Below, piece by piece: positions 1-8,578 of a DNA stretch of 64,000 nt. Where the stretch lies: contig NZ_CP084561.1 of NCBI RefSeq assembly GCF_021789315.1, forward strand, positions 2,604,001 through 2,668,000. Reading direction: 5' to 3'. Source of the DNA: Arthrobacter sp. FW305-BF8. GTDB taxonomy: Bacteria > Actinomycetota > Actinomycetes > Actinomycetales > Micrococcaceae. Made by a program: the position numbers and the translations under genes. How positions within the stretch are numbered: position 1 is the first letter of the stretch; each line of letters opens with the position of its first letter. The notes under the pieces are model-generated. The model did no database searches. It saw only the letters and a list, made by a program, of their open reading frames with translations, and was not told the DNA's origin.

Positions 1-46
1 GCTCGTTGCGGAAAACTCCACAGGACAACTGTGGTGTCATGGGTCT

Positions 47-605
47 ATGCAGTTCAACCATGACAACATGCATGCACGGCGTGCGGCTGGCGGAGTCCCT
101 CGTCAACATGCTCGCCGACGGCCTGTGGGACAGCGGCGCGCTGCAGGAGCTCCTGACAAGCTACCTGTTCCGCTCGCCCAGGGTCACACTCGCGAATCAG
201 GACGAACTACGGGAGTGGGCAATCCGGCTGTAGACGGTTTTCGCCGCCGAGGACCAGGAGGCCCGCTGCTCTGCGGTCAATGCCCTGCTGGCCGGGGGCG
301 TGCGGCGCGTGTTTCTGACCACCCACGACGGCATGCTCCCGCATCTTCATTTTGCCGACGCCGGCGAAACCCTGGTGGAAAGAGTGCGTGCGGTGACCGC
401 CGGCGGGCTGGCCATCTTCATGACCGAGGCGGCCGGTGAACGGCTTGGCGTCTGCGCACTGCGGGACTGTGGCCGCGTATTCGCCGACACCAGCCGTGGC
501 GGCAACCGTGCGTACTGCTCAGCCCGTTGCGGCAACGCCGATGCCGTGCAGCGCTATCGCGGCCGATTGCGGGCCGGTTATCAGTCGCAAGGTGTTTTGT
601 CCTAG
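47..605 (+). pseudogene. CGNR zinc-finger regulator, broken by a 4-bp duplication and an amber stop
   Basis: Reading from ATG 47 gives MQFNHDNMH and then runs out of frame. Removing one copy of a tandem ATGC at 68-75 restores a normal start that continues as GVRLAESLVNML. That frame meets TAG at 231-233 and then runs on to 605. The C-terminal part shows the CGNR zinc-finger pattern: CALRDCGRVF, then YCSARCGNADAVQRYR. Proteins of this kind have an N-terminal ABATE domain and a C-terminal CGNR finger and are presumed DNA-binding regulators. TAG could derive from CAG by one change. A shorter start at ATG 39 avoids the duplication but not the stop. Two independent lesions make a pseudogene more likely than a sequencing error, though an assembly error cannot be excluded. 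Confidence 0.75.
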
Positions 606-616
606 TGTCTACTTCT

Positions 617-1402
<786 letters not shown>

Positions 1403-1420
1403 CGGCGCGGGCGGCAGAGC

Positions 1421-2206
1421 GTGGAGTTTTTCAGCGGCATCCTTGTGTTCTTCGCCGGCCTCTGGGCCGGCACCATCAACAGCGTTGTCGGGTCCGGAAC
1501 CCTTGTCACCTTCCCGGTGCTGATCGCCCTGGGCCTCGCACCGGTGACGGCCTCCATGAGCAACGCCATGGGCCTCGTCGCCGGTGGCGCCGCGGGCGCG
1601 TGGGGTTACCGCCGCGAGCTCAAGGGCCGCGGCCGGCAACTCCTGCGGCTGCTCCCGGCTTCCCTGCTGGGCGGCATCACCGGTGCCTGGCTCCTGCTCC
1701 ATCTGCCGGAGAAGGTCTTCCACTACGCGGCGCCGGTGCTCATTGTCCTGGCCCTGCTGATGGTGGTGTTCCAGCCCAGGCTTCAACGGTGGGTGCGGAA
1801 CCGTGAGGAAAACCCCGAGCATGCCCTCCGCGACAAGCACCACGGCATTTTGCTGGTGGTGCTTGTTTTCCTCGCCGGAGTGTACGGCGGCTACTTCGTC
1901 GCGGCCCAGGGAATCCTGCTGGTGGGCATCCTCGGCGTGTTCATGACGGGCACCATCCAGAACGCCAACGCCATGAAGAACGTCCTGGTGCTGGGCGTGA
2001 ACCTGATCGCGGCCGCCTCCTATCTGCTGTTTGCCTTCGACCGGATTAACTGGGCAGTGGTGGCCATCATCGCCGTCAGCTCCCTCATCGGCGGCCTCGT
2101 CGGCGCCAGGGTGGGCCGCCGGCTGTCCCCGCCTGTCCTGCGCGGCGTCATCTTTGCGCTCGGCCTGGTGGCGCTCGGCTTCCTAATTGCGAACCTGCTC
2201 AAATGA
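1421..2206 (+). CDS. TSUP family (TauE/SafE) membrane transporter
   Basis: A 261-residue, strongly hydrophobic protein with about seven to eight membrane spans. It shows the typical TauE/SafE arrangement: an N-terminal GTINSVVGSGTLVTFP motif and a second-half repeat with GGYFVAAQGILLVGILG. The family exports or imports organosulfur and sulfite-type anions or other small carboxylates. The substrate cannot be told from sequence. The GTG start at 1421 follows a purine-rich stretch and sits 18 bp after the ABC ATPase, which suggests one transcript but does not prove joint function. Confidence 0.88.
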   Translation: MEFFSGILVFFAGLWAGTINSVVGSGTLVTFPVLIALGLAPVTASMSNAMGLVAGGAAGAWGYRRELKGRGRQLLRLLPASLLGGITGAWLLLHLPEKVFHYAAPVLIVLALLMVVFQPRLQRWVRNREENPEHALRDKHHGILLVVLVFLAGVYGGYFVAAQGILLVGILGVFMTGTIQNANAMKNVLVLGVNLIAAASYLLFAFDRINWAVVAIIAVSSLIGGLVGARVGRRLSPPVLRGVIFALGLVALGFLIANLLK

Positions 2207-2243
2207 TTAATGAAATGCGCGTGATTCCCGAAATGACCGCCCG

Positions 2244-3053
2244 GTGACTTTCCACTATCTCGAGTCTGCCGCGGATCCCCGCGTCGCCGACTACACGCAG
2301 CTGACGGATGTCCACCTGCGGAAGCTCCGCGAACCCGCCGAGGGCATGTACATCGCCGAATCCTCCCGAGTCCTCCGGCGCGCCCTCGCTGCCGGGCACC
2401 GGCCGCGGTCCTTTTTCCTCGCCGAAAAGTGGATGCCGGACCTCGCCGACATCTTCGAGCAGTACCCCGATGTTCCGGCGTATATCGGCAGCGCCGGGCT
2501 CCTGGAGGAAATCACCGGATTCCACCTGCACCGCGGAGCCATGGCGGCCATGCACCGCCCGGCGCCGGTCCCGCTGCCGGAACTGCTGGCAGGCGCCCGG
2601 CGCGTGGCAGTGCTCGAGGACATCGTGGACCACACCAACGTGGGGGCCATCTTCCGGTCGGCTGCGGCGCTGGACGTCGACGCCGTCCTGGTCTCGCCCC
2701 GCTGCGGCGATCCGCTGTACCGCCGGAGCGTCCGCGTCAGCATGGGCACTGTCTTCCAGGTGGCCTGGGCCCGGCTGGACAGCTGGCCGCAGGACCTGAC
2801 CCTCCTCAAGGAACAGGGATTCACGGTGGCAGCCATGGAGCTCACCGACGACGCCCTGGACCTGGACGAACTGGCAGCGGTAAACCCGGAGCGGCTCGCC
2901 CTGGTGCTGGGCACAGAAGGCGCCGGGATGAGCGCCGAGACGCTGGCCGCCGTCGACCTCGCCGTGAAGATCCCGATGCGCGCGGGCGTGGACTCGCTCA
3001 ACGTGGCGGCGGCGTCCGCCGTCGCATTCTGGGAACTGCGGCCGCGGGCCTGA
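2244..3053 (+). CDS. TrmH/SpoU family RNA 2'-O-methyltransferase
   Basis: A 269-residue SPOUT methyltransferase. Residues 1-110 form the substrate-binding part. The catalytic part carries the three family motifs: NVGAIFRSAAAL (motif 1), LVLGTEGAGMS (motif 2) and IPMRAGVDSLNVAAASAVAFWE (motif 3, knotted SAM site). Proteins of this class methylate ribose in rRNA or tRNA, and the exact nucleotide is not predictable here. The GTG start at 2244 gives the standard N-terminus with the conserved region PRVADYTQLTD. Confidence 0.9.
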   Translation: MTFHYLESAADPRVADYTQLTDVHLRKLREPAEGMYIAESSRVLRRALAAGHRPRSFFLAEKWMPDLADIFEQYPDVPAYIGSAGLLEEITGFHLHRGAMAAMHRPAPVPLPELLAGARRVAVLEDIVDHTNVGAIFRSAAALDVDAVLVSPRCGDPLYRRSVRVSMGTVFQVAWARLDSWPQDLTLLKEQGFTVAAMELTDDALDLDELAAVNPERLALVLGTEGAGMSAETLAAVDLAVKIPMRAGVDSLNVAAASAVAFWELRPRA

Positions 3054-3153
3054 ACCCGCCGGAACCATGGTTCGTTAGTTCCTCCGCCATCAGCTATGAT
3101 TGATAGCTGGTTCCCCTGTGTTTTTTTGCTGGCCTTGCAGCTGGCCGAATCAC

Positions 3154-3202
3154 GAATGGAAGCCATCCCATTCATACCTGGCAACTGGCAAAATCCAGTT
3201 GC
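3154..3202 (+). promoter_or_regulatory. Two-hairpin leader of the L31 gene
   Basis: The 168-bp gap before the L31 gene holds two perfect stems close to the start codon. One is GAATGG 3154-3159 with CCATTC 3168-3173. The other is GCAACTGG 3181-3188 with CCAGTTGC 3195-3202 around the loop CAAAAT. The second ends seven bases before the AAAGG ribosome binding site. Autogenous leaders of L31 are known in actinobacteria, so a ribosomal-protein leader is plausible. That assignment is inference; only the stems are seen. Confidence 0.5.
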
Positions 3203-3221
3203 GTGAACAAAAGGTCCCATT

Positions 3222-3479
3222 ATGAAGTCTGATATCCACCCGAAGTACGAAGCTGTTGTTTTCAACGACCTGGCCTCCGGCACGAAGTTCCTGACCCGCT
3301 CCACCGTGTCTTCCTCGAAGACCATCGAGTGGGAAGACGGCAACACCTACCCGGTCATCGACGTCGAAATCTCCTCCGAGTCCCACCCGTTCTACACGGG
3401 CAAGCAGCGCATCATGGACTCCGCTGGCCGCGTCGAGCGCTTCAACGCTCGCTTCAAGGGCTTCGGCGGCAAGAAGTAA
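3222..3479 (+). CDS. rpmE2: 50S ribosomal protein L31 type B
   Basis: An 85-residue protein starting MKSDIHPKYEAVVFNDLASG, the L31 type B (zinc-free) form. It has no CxxC zinc ligands, and the C-terminus is GKQRIMDSAGRVERFNARF followed by GFGGKK. It replaces the zinc-binding L31 on the large subunit when zinc is short in many bacteria. In actinobacteria the gene is often under Zur control. I could not pick out a convincing Zur box, but the upstream region does contain two stems. A perfect terminator follows directly, so the gene is transcribed alone. Confidence 0.97.
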   Translation: MKSDIHPKYEAVVFNDLASGTKFLTRSTVSSSKTIEWEDGNTYPVIDVEISSESHPFYTGKQRIMDSAGRVERFNARFKGFGGKK

Positions 3480-3505
3480 TTCACTTCCCCGCAAGGTTCT
3501 TTGGA

Positions 3506-3535
3506 AAGCCCGCACCGGCAACGGTGCGGGCTTTT
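3506..3535 (+). terminator. Rho-independent terminator after L31
   Basis: A perfect 12-bp stem (3506-3517 with 3522-3533) closes on a GCAA tetraloop and runs into a short T tract. It starts 27 bp after the L31 stop codon. Confidence 0.92.
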
Positions 3536-3552
3536 CGCGTTTGTGGGGCAGG

Positions 3553-4656
3553 ATGGAAGGCATGACTGCCACGCCAACATCTGCAGGGAGAGAGGCGGCC
3601 CGAGGGCTGCACGGTGAGTACAAGGTCCCGGGCGGCAAGCTCGTGGTGGTGGATCTCGACGTCGAGGACGGCGCTTTCACGGACGTTTCCCTCAGCGGCG
3701 ACTTCTTCCTCGAACCGGACGAGGCCCTCCTGGCCATTAACGGCGCCCTCGCGGGACTGCCGGAAAATTCGACGGCGGGCGACATCGCCGCCGCCGTGGA
3801 GGCCGCCCTCCCGGAGGACGCCGTGCTGTTCGGGTTCTCGGCCGACGCCGTGGCCATCGCCGTCCGGAGGGCGCTGGCCAAGGCCACCGCATGGACGGAC
3901 CACCACTGGAACATCATCGCCCCCGGCGTCCTGCCCACGCACCTGAACGTGGCCCTGGACGAGGTGCTCACTGAGGAGGTCGGCGCCGGCCGCCGCAACC
4001 CCACCATCCGCTTCTGGGACTGGGAGGAACCGTCGGTGGTGATCGGCAGCTTCCAGTCCTACCGCAATGAGGTGCATCCCGACGGCGTGGCTCGGCACGG
4101 CATCACTGTGGTTCGCCGTATCAGCGGCGGGGGAGCGATGTTCATGGAGGCCGGCAACTGCATCACCTATTCGCTCTACCTGCCGCAGACGCTCGTGGAC
4201 GGGATCAGCTTCGCCGACTCCTACGCGTTCCTCGACGCCTGGGTCATGGCCGCCCTGAAGAAGCTCGGCATCGACGCCTTCTACGTCCCGCTCAACGACA
4301 TCGCCACCGGCCAGGGCAAGATCGGCGGGGCAGCGCAGAAGCGGCTCGCCAACGGCGGCATGCTGCACCACGTGACCATGAGTTACGACATTGACGCCGA
4401 CAAGATGGTGGACGTGCTCCGGATCGGCAAGGAAAAGCTCTCGGACAAGGGAACCACCAGCGCCAAGAAACGCGTGGACCCGTTGCGCCGCCAGACCGGC
4501 CTGGCCCGGGCGGAGATCGTGGCGGCCATGATGGAGGTGTTCGCCGAGCGCTACGGGGCCACGCCGTCGGAGATCACGGCCCAGGAGCTGGAAACCGCCC
4601 GCGAACGCGTCGCATCAAAGTTCGGCACGGACGCCTGGCTGCACCGGGTGCCCTAA
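3553..4656 (+). CDS. Lipoate-protein ligase A-like protein, accessory domain first
   Basis: A protein of about 367 residues joining two lipoate-ligase modules in reversed order. Residues about 18-90 resemble the small LplA C-terminal accessory domain (KLVVVDLDVEDG, LSGDFFLEPDEAL, LAGLP). The catalytic biotin/lipoate ligase domain follows from about residue 115, with RRISGGGAMFMEAGN near 185 and the lysine loop GQGKIGGAAQKR near 253. LplA activates lipoate with ATP and transfers it to the lysine of E2 and GcvH proteins. In the classical enzyme the accessory domain is C-terminal. The start is uncertain: ATG 3553 (after GGGG) or ATG 3562; TTG 3541 is unlikely. Confidence 0.8.
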   Translation: MEGMTATPTSAGREAARGLHGEYKVPGGKLVVVDLDVEDGAFTDVSLSGDFFLEPDEALLAINGALAGLPENSTAGDIAAAVEAALPEDAVLFGFSADAVAIAVRRALAKATAWTDHHWNIIAPGVLPTHLNVALDEVLTEEVGAGRRNPTIRFWDWEEPSVVIGSFQSYRNEVHPDGVARHGITVVRRISGGGAMFMEAGNCITYSLYLPQTLVDGISFADSYAFLDAWVMAALKKLGIDAFYVPLNDIATGQGKIGGAAQKRLANGGMLHHVTMSYDIDADKMVDVLRIGKEKLSDKGTTSAKKRVDPLRRQTGLARAEIVAAMMEVFAERYGATPSEITAQELETARERVASKFGTDAWLHRVP

Positions 4657-4676
4657 CGCCCTTGGACGAACCCGCC

Positions 4677-4730
4677 GACTGCTCCGTAGGTGCCCTTTTG
4701 AGGGGTGATAAGGGCACCTACGGAGCAGTC
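4677..4730. terminator. Perfect 21-bp-arm hairpin between convergent genes
   Basis: Arm 4677-4697 is exactly complementary to 4710-4730, with a 12-nt loop. It lies between the ends of the lipoate-ligase-like gene (+) and pepN (-) and can serve both as a terminator. The right arm contains the pepN stop codon and last codons. Its length and perfection look more like a repeat-derived element than an ordinary terminator. Confidence 0.8.
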
Positions 4731-7366
4731 GATGAGGTTTTCACCGACAGTGCCTGAACGGCCAGCGAGCGGTGCAGGTGGCTCCGCTCTTCGATGATGA
4801 TCCGGCGCAGGGCACGCGGGGCGTCCGCGTGTTCTGCCAGCCAGCGGTCGGTGCGTGCCACCACCGCATGGTCCTCCGGGGTCCCGGCCTGGCCCAGGTC
4901 CCGGACGGCCGGGTAGAGACCGCGGACGATTCGGCTTGCGATTTCGATGCTCCGCTCCGCCCACACCGTTTGCAGGCACTCGAAGTAGGGCTCCACAAAC
5001 GGGTCCAGGAGTTCTTCGGAGGCGGTGTTGAACCCGGCAATGGTAGCGCTCAGCAGCTGGTTGGAGAGCTCCGTCCCGTGGACCGCTGCTTCCCAGGCCG
5101 CGGCCTTCACGGCCGCCTCGGGCCGGGCCGCCAGCGCCGTGGCATGGCCTGCCCGCCCGGAGGCCGTGGTGTCCCTGGCCAGCTCGGCGCCGAGCTCCTG
5201 CTCCGTGGCCAGGCCACGGGCCGCCAGGGCGTGCAACAGGCTCCAGCGGAGCTCGGCGTCCACGGACAGTCCGGGCACCCGCTCACTGCCGTCCAGCAGC
5301 CCGCGCAGTAGTCCGGACTGGCTGCCGTCCGTGCGGCTGACCGTGGCAAGTGTCCTGGCCCAGGCAAGCTGCTGGTCGGATCCTGGCTCCGCCGCGCGTA
5401 GCTCCCGTGCCGCGCCCTCGGCAAAGGACTTCCGCAGTGCTTCACGGCCAGTGGCCGGAACGTACTGTTCAAGAGCCATGGTGGCGTTGCCCAGGATGTT
5501 CAGCAGGACGCCGATTCCGGACTCGGCGGCAGCGAAGCGGAGGACAGCGTCCACATACTGCGATGCGGGTGTAATGCCGTCCCGGGCAGAATTCCACAGC
5601 GCGGACCAGCACAGCGCACGTGCCATGGGGTCGCTGACCCGGTCCAGGGAGGAACGGACGGTGGCCTCGGAGGCCGGATCCAGCCGCACCTTGGCATAAC
5701 TCAGGTCCTCATCGTTGACCAGGAGCAGGGCCGGCCGGGCCCTTCCGGACAGAGCCGTGACTTCCTCGGCCGCGCCGGCCAAGTCAATCTCTACCGAATC
5801 CGTCCGGACCAGCATGCCGGCGGCGTCGAAGTTGTAGAGCCCGAGGCGCAGCCGGTGCGGGCGCGGCTCCTGCCGGCCGGTCACTGGATCGGGCCCGTCC
5901 TGCCGGAGCGTGACCCGCCCGAGGGTCTCAGTTCCGTCCGGCGCTTCAGCTGTCTCGAGCTCGGCGCTCAACGTGGAGATCCCTGAGGTCTGGAGCCACT
6001 GCCGGGCCCAGGTGGTGAGGTCCCGGCCGGAGGAGCTCTCCAGTGCGCCGAGCAGGTCAGCCAGCGTGGTGTTGCCGTACTCGTGCTCCCTGAAGTACTG
6101 CCGGGAGCCCGCAATGAAGGCGTCGAAGCCAACGTAGGCCACGAGCTGCTTCAGGACGGAGGCGCCCTTCGCGTAGGTGATGCCGTCGAAGTTCTGCTTG
6201 GCCGCCTCGAGGTCGGGGATGTCGGCCACGATGGGGTGGGTGGTGGGCAGCTGGTCCTGAACGTACGCCCAGCCCTTGCGGTTGTTCGCGAAGTTGACCC
6301 AGGCCGTGTCCCAGTCCGTAGCGCGGTCCACGCCAAGGGTGCCCATGTAGTCCGCGAAGGATTCCTTCAGCCACAGGTCGTCCCACCATTGCATGGTCAC
6401 GAGGTCACCGAACCACATGTGCGCCATCTCGTGCAGCAGGGTGTTGGCACGGCCCTGGTACTGCGAGTCGGCGGCCCGGGAAGTGAACACATAGTTTTCC
6501 GTGAAGGTGACCAGCCCGGGATTTTCCATGGCCCCGAGGTTGTACTCCGGGACGAAAGCCTGGTCGTATTTGCCCCACGGATAGGGGTAGTCAAAGAGCT
6601 GGTTGAAGAAGTCCAGGCCCTGCTTGGTGAGCCTGAACAGCTCGGCGGCGTCGAACGAGGGCACCATGGAGGCCCGGCAGTAAAGTGCCAGCGGCACGTC
6701 AAGGCGGGTCCCGCCGGCGTCCGTCCCGCTCCAGTGGTCCTCGGCCTTGAAGTATGGGCCGGCCAAAACTGAGGTGATGTAGGTGGACATGGGCAGGGTG
6801 GGGGCGAAGTCCCAGCGGGCCGCGGCGTCGTCCTCCGTCAGGGGCAAGCGCGCTGCCTCGGCACCGTTGGAGGCCACCTGCCAGCCGGCCGGGGCGGTGA
6901 CGGAGAAGGTGAACCGGGCCTTGAGGTCGGGCTGTTCGAAGTTCGCGAAGACCCGGCGGGCATCGGCCGGCTCGTACTGGGTGTAGAGGTAGCACTGGCC
7001 GTCGGCGGGGTCGAAGAACCGGTGCATGCCCTCGCCCGAACTGCTGTAGAGGGCAGTTCCGGTGACCGTCACCCTGTTCTCGGCCTGCAGGTTGTCCAGC
7101 CGGATCCGTGCCCCGTCCACCACGTCCGGCACCGGCAGTTCCACGCCGTTCAGGACCACGCTGTGCACGTCCCCGGCGATGAAGTCCAGGAAGGTGGATG
7201 CGCCCGGCTTCGCCGCCGAGAAGGCGATGGTGCTGCGGCTGGTGTAGCCGGCCGTGTCCGGATCCGCTGCGCTGCGGACGTCGAGCGAGACGTCGTAGCT
7301 GTGGGTGGTGACCAGGGCGGACCGCTCTGCCGCTTCGTTGCGCTGGAGGTTCTGATTCGACACCAC
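4718..7366 (-). CDS. pepN: Aminopeptidase N (M1 family zinc metallopeptidase)
   Basis: An 882-residue cytoplasmic exopeptidase that removes N-terminal residues from peptides. The exopeptidase motif GAMEN is at 278-282. The zinc site is HEMAH 312-316, with the third ligand in WLKESFADY (E335, 19 residues after the second His), as the family requires. An ERAP1-like helical domain fills the C-terminal half. The length is normal for actinobacterial PepN. The last codons and the TAG stop lie inside the 54-bp hairpin at 4677-4730, so the C-terminal tail TSSTAP is partly encoded by that element. Confidence 0.96.
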   Translation of the reverse strand: MVSNQNLQRNEAAERSALVTTHSYDVSLDVRSAADPDTAGYTSRSTIAFSAAKPGASTFLDFIAGDVHSVVLNGVELPVPDVVDGARIRLDNLQAENRVTVTGTALYSSSGEGMHRFFDPADGQCYLYTQYEPADARRVFANFEQPDLKARFTFSVTAPAGWQVASNGAEAARLPLTEDDAAARWDFAPTLPMSTYITSVLAGPYFKAEDHWSGTDAGGTRLDVPLALYCRASMVPSFDAAELFRLTKQGLDFFNQLFDYPYPWGKYDQAFVPEYNLGAMENPGLVTFTENYVFTSRAADSQYQGRANTLLHEMAHMWFGDLVTMQWWDDLWLKESFADYMGTLGVDRATDWDTAWVNFANNRKGWAYVQDQLPTTHPIVADIPDLEAAKQNFDGITYAKGASVLKQLVAYVGFDAFIAGSRQYFREHEYGNTTLADLLGALESSSGRDLTTWARQWLQTSGISTLSAELETAEAPDGTETLGRVTLRQDGPDPVTGRQEPRPHRLRLGLYNFDAAGMLVRTDSVEIDLAGAAEEVTALSGRARPALLLVNDEDLSYAKVRLDPASEATVRSSLDRVSDPMARALCWSALWNSARDGITPASQYVDAVLRFAAAESGIGVLLNILGNATMALEQYVPATGREALRKSFAEGAARELRAAEPGSDQQLAWARTLATVSRTDGSQSGLLRGLLDGSERVPGLSVDAELRWSLLHALAARGLATEQELGAELARDTTASGRAGHATALAARPEAAVKAAAWEAAVHGTELSNQLLSATIAGFNTASEELLDPFVEPYFECLQTVWAERSIEIASRIVRGLYPAVRDLGQAGTPEDHAVVARTDRWLAEHADAPRALRRIIIEERSHLHRSLAVQALSVKTSSTAP

Positions 7367-7402
7367 GCTATTGAATCACGCGGGCTACTGCACCACGGGC
7401 AG

Positions 7403-8428
7403 CTACTGCACCATGAGCAGCGCAGCGGCCAGCCCCAGGACGGCAATCAGCAGCCACGCCGCAAAGGCGGCCAGCACGGCGCGGGCACCGGTGTGCAGCA
7501 GGGTGCGGATCCGCACCGCTGATCCCAGGCCAAACAGGGCAGCACCCAGCAGCACGTCCTGCAGGCAGGCCGCTGCTTCCAGCCAGCCGCCGGAGAGCCA
7601 GCCGCTGGAGCGGAGCGCCACCATCACGATGAAGCCAACGACGAACAGTGGGACAAGCGGAGGCTTGCCCGCCGCGGGGCCGCCGGCCCGGGCGCCTGCC
7701 TCACGTCGGTGCCGGATCCGCTGCTCTGCCCCGGCCAAGGCCACCATCGGCGCCAGGAGGATCACACGGGTGAGTTTGACGACGACGGCGAGGGCCAGTG
7801 CCGCCGGACCCGCGGTTTGCGCCGTGGCCACCACCTGCCCGACGTCGTGGACTGAGGCGCCGGTCCACGCACCAAAGGCCCCGGCGCTCAGCTGCAGCGG
7901 ATGGACCAGCAGCGGGAGCACGCCGATGGCCAGCGTCCCGCACAGCGTTACGAGCGCGACCGGGAGGACTGTGTCACGGTGGCTAATCCGCCGCACCGCC
8001 GCCATCGCGCCGATCGCCGAGGCGCCGCAGATGGAAAATCCGGTGGCGATCAGCAGGGCTGTGTCGGCCGGAAGCCGGAACAGCCGGGAAATCCCATAGG
8101 TGCCGGCAAAGCTGACCACCACGACCGCCGCGATGAGCAGGAGGGCCAGCCAGCCGAGGCCCAGCACGTCCGAGAGGCTCACCTTCAGCCCCAGGAGCAC
8201 GATGCCGCCGCGCATCAGGTGCTTGCCGGCGAAGTCCAGCCCGGGCCGCGCCCGGCCGGCCGTCCACACCCCCGTGCAGGGCAGGTTGGCCGCCAGCAGG
8301 CCCAGGACCACGGCCAGGGTCATGGCCGGCAGCGCGGGCACGGCGGCGTGTATTGCGAAGGCGAAGGCCAGGGCGACGACGGCGGTCAGCAGGCCGGGCA
8401 GAATCCGGGTAAAGTTCTGATGCGTCAT
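7403..8428 (-). CDS. YeiH/PSE-family putative sulfate exporter
   Basis: An inner-membrane protein of about 341 residues and ten hydrophobic segments, of the UPF0324/YeiH type. Diagnostic parts are GVWTAGRARPGLDFAGKHLMRGGIVLLGLKVSL, split by the helices, then ATGFSICGASAIGA and GASVHDVGQVVATA. The family is annotated as putative sulfate exporter on weak experimental ground. The start at ATG 8428 (MTHQNFTRILPG) is preferred over a 45-codon upstream extension that is not membrane-like and nearly reaches the divergent ATP-grasp gene. The gene lies 36 bp downstream of the pepN start on the same strand. Confidence 0.85.
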   Translation of the reverse strand: MTHQNFTRILPGLLTAVVALAFAFAIHAAVPALPAMTLAVVLGLLAANLPCTGVWTAGRARPGLDFAGKHLMRGGIVLLGLKVSLSDVLGLGWLALLLIAAVVVVSFAGTYGISRLFRLPADTALLIATGFSICGASAIGAMAAVRRISHRDTVLPVALVTLCGTLAIGVLPLLVHPLQLSAGAFGAWTGASVHDVGQVVATAQTAGPAALALAVVVKLTRVILLAPMVALAGAEQRIRHRREAGARAGGPAAGKPPLVPLFVVGFIVMVALRSSGWLSGGWLEAAACLQDVLLGAALFGLGSAVRIRTLLHTGARAVLAAFAAWLLIAVLGLAAALLMVQ

Positions 8429-8578
8429 CCCGCGCAACTGCAGCAGCAGCGGTGGCGGAAGTCGGAAGTCTGGCACCTCCCAACCTTGCCGGACGCCGCC
8501 GCCAAAGACCAACCGGAAGCCCGCCAACACGCCAGGGCGGGACGGGAAATGAATTCGCAACAAAAAGGTGGTTGGCTA

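Noticed and set aside
7901..8578. In-frame extension of the ATP-grasp gene upstream of ATG 8579
   Set aside because: It lies on the opposite strand of the YeiH-type exporter, is Gln/Arg-rich without similarity, and a clear ribosome binding site precedes ATG 8579.
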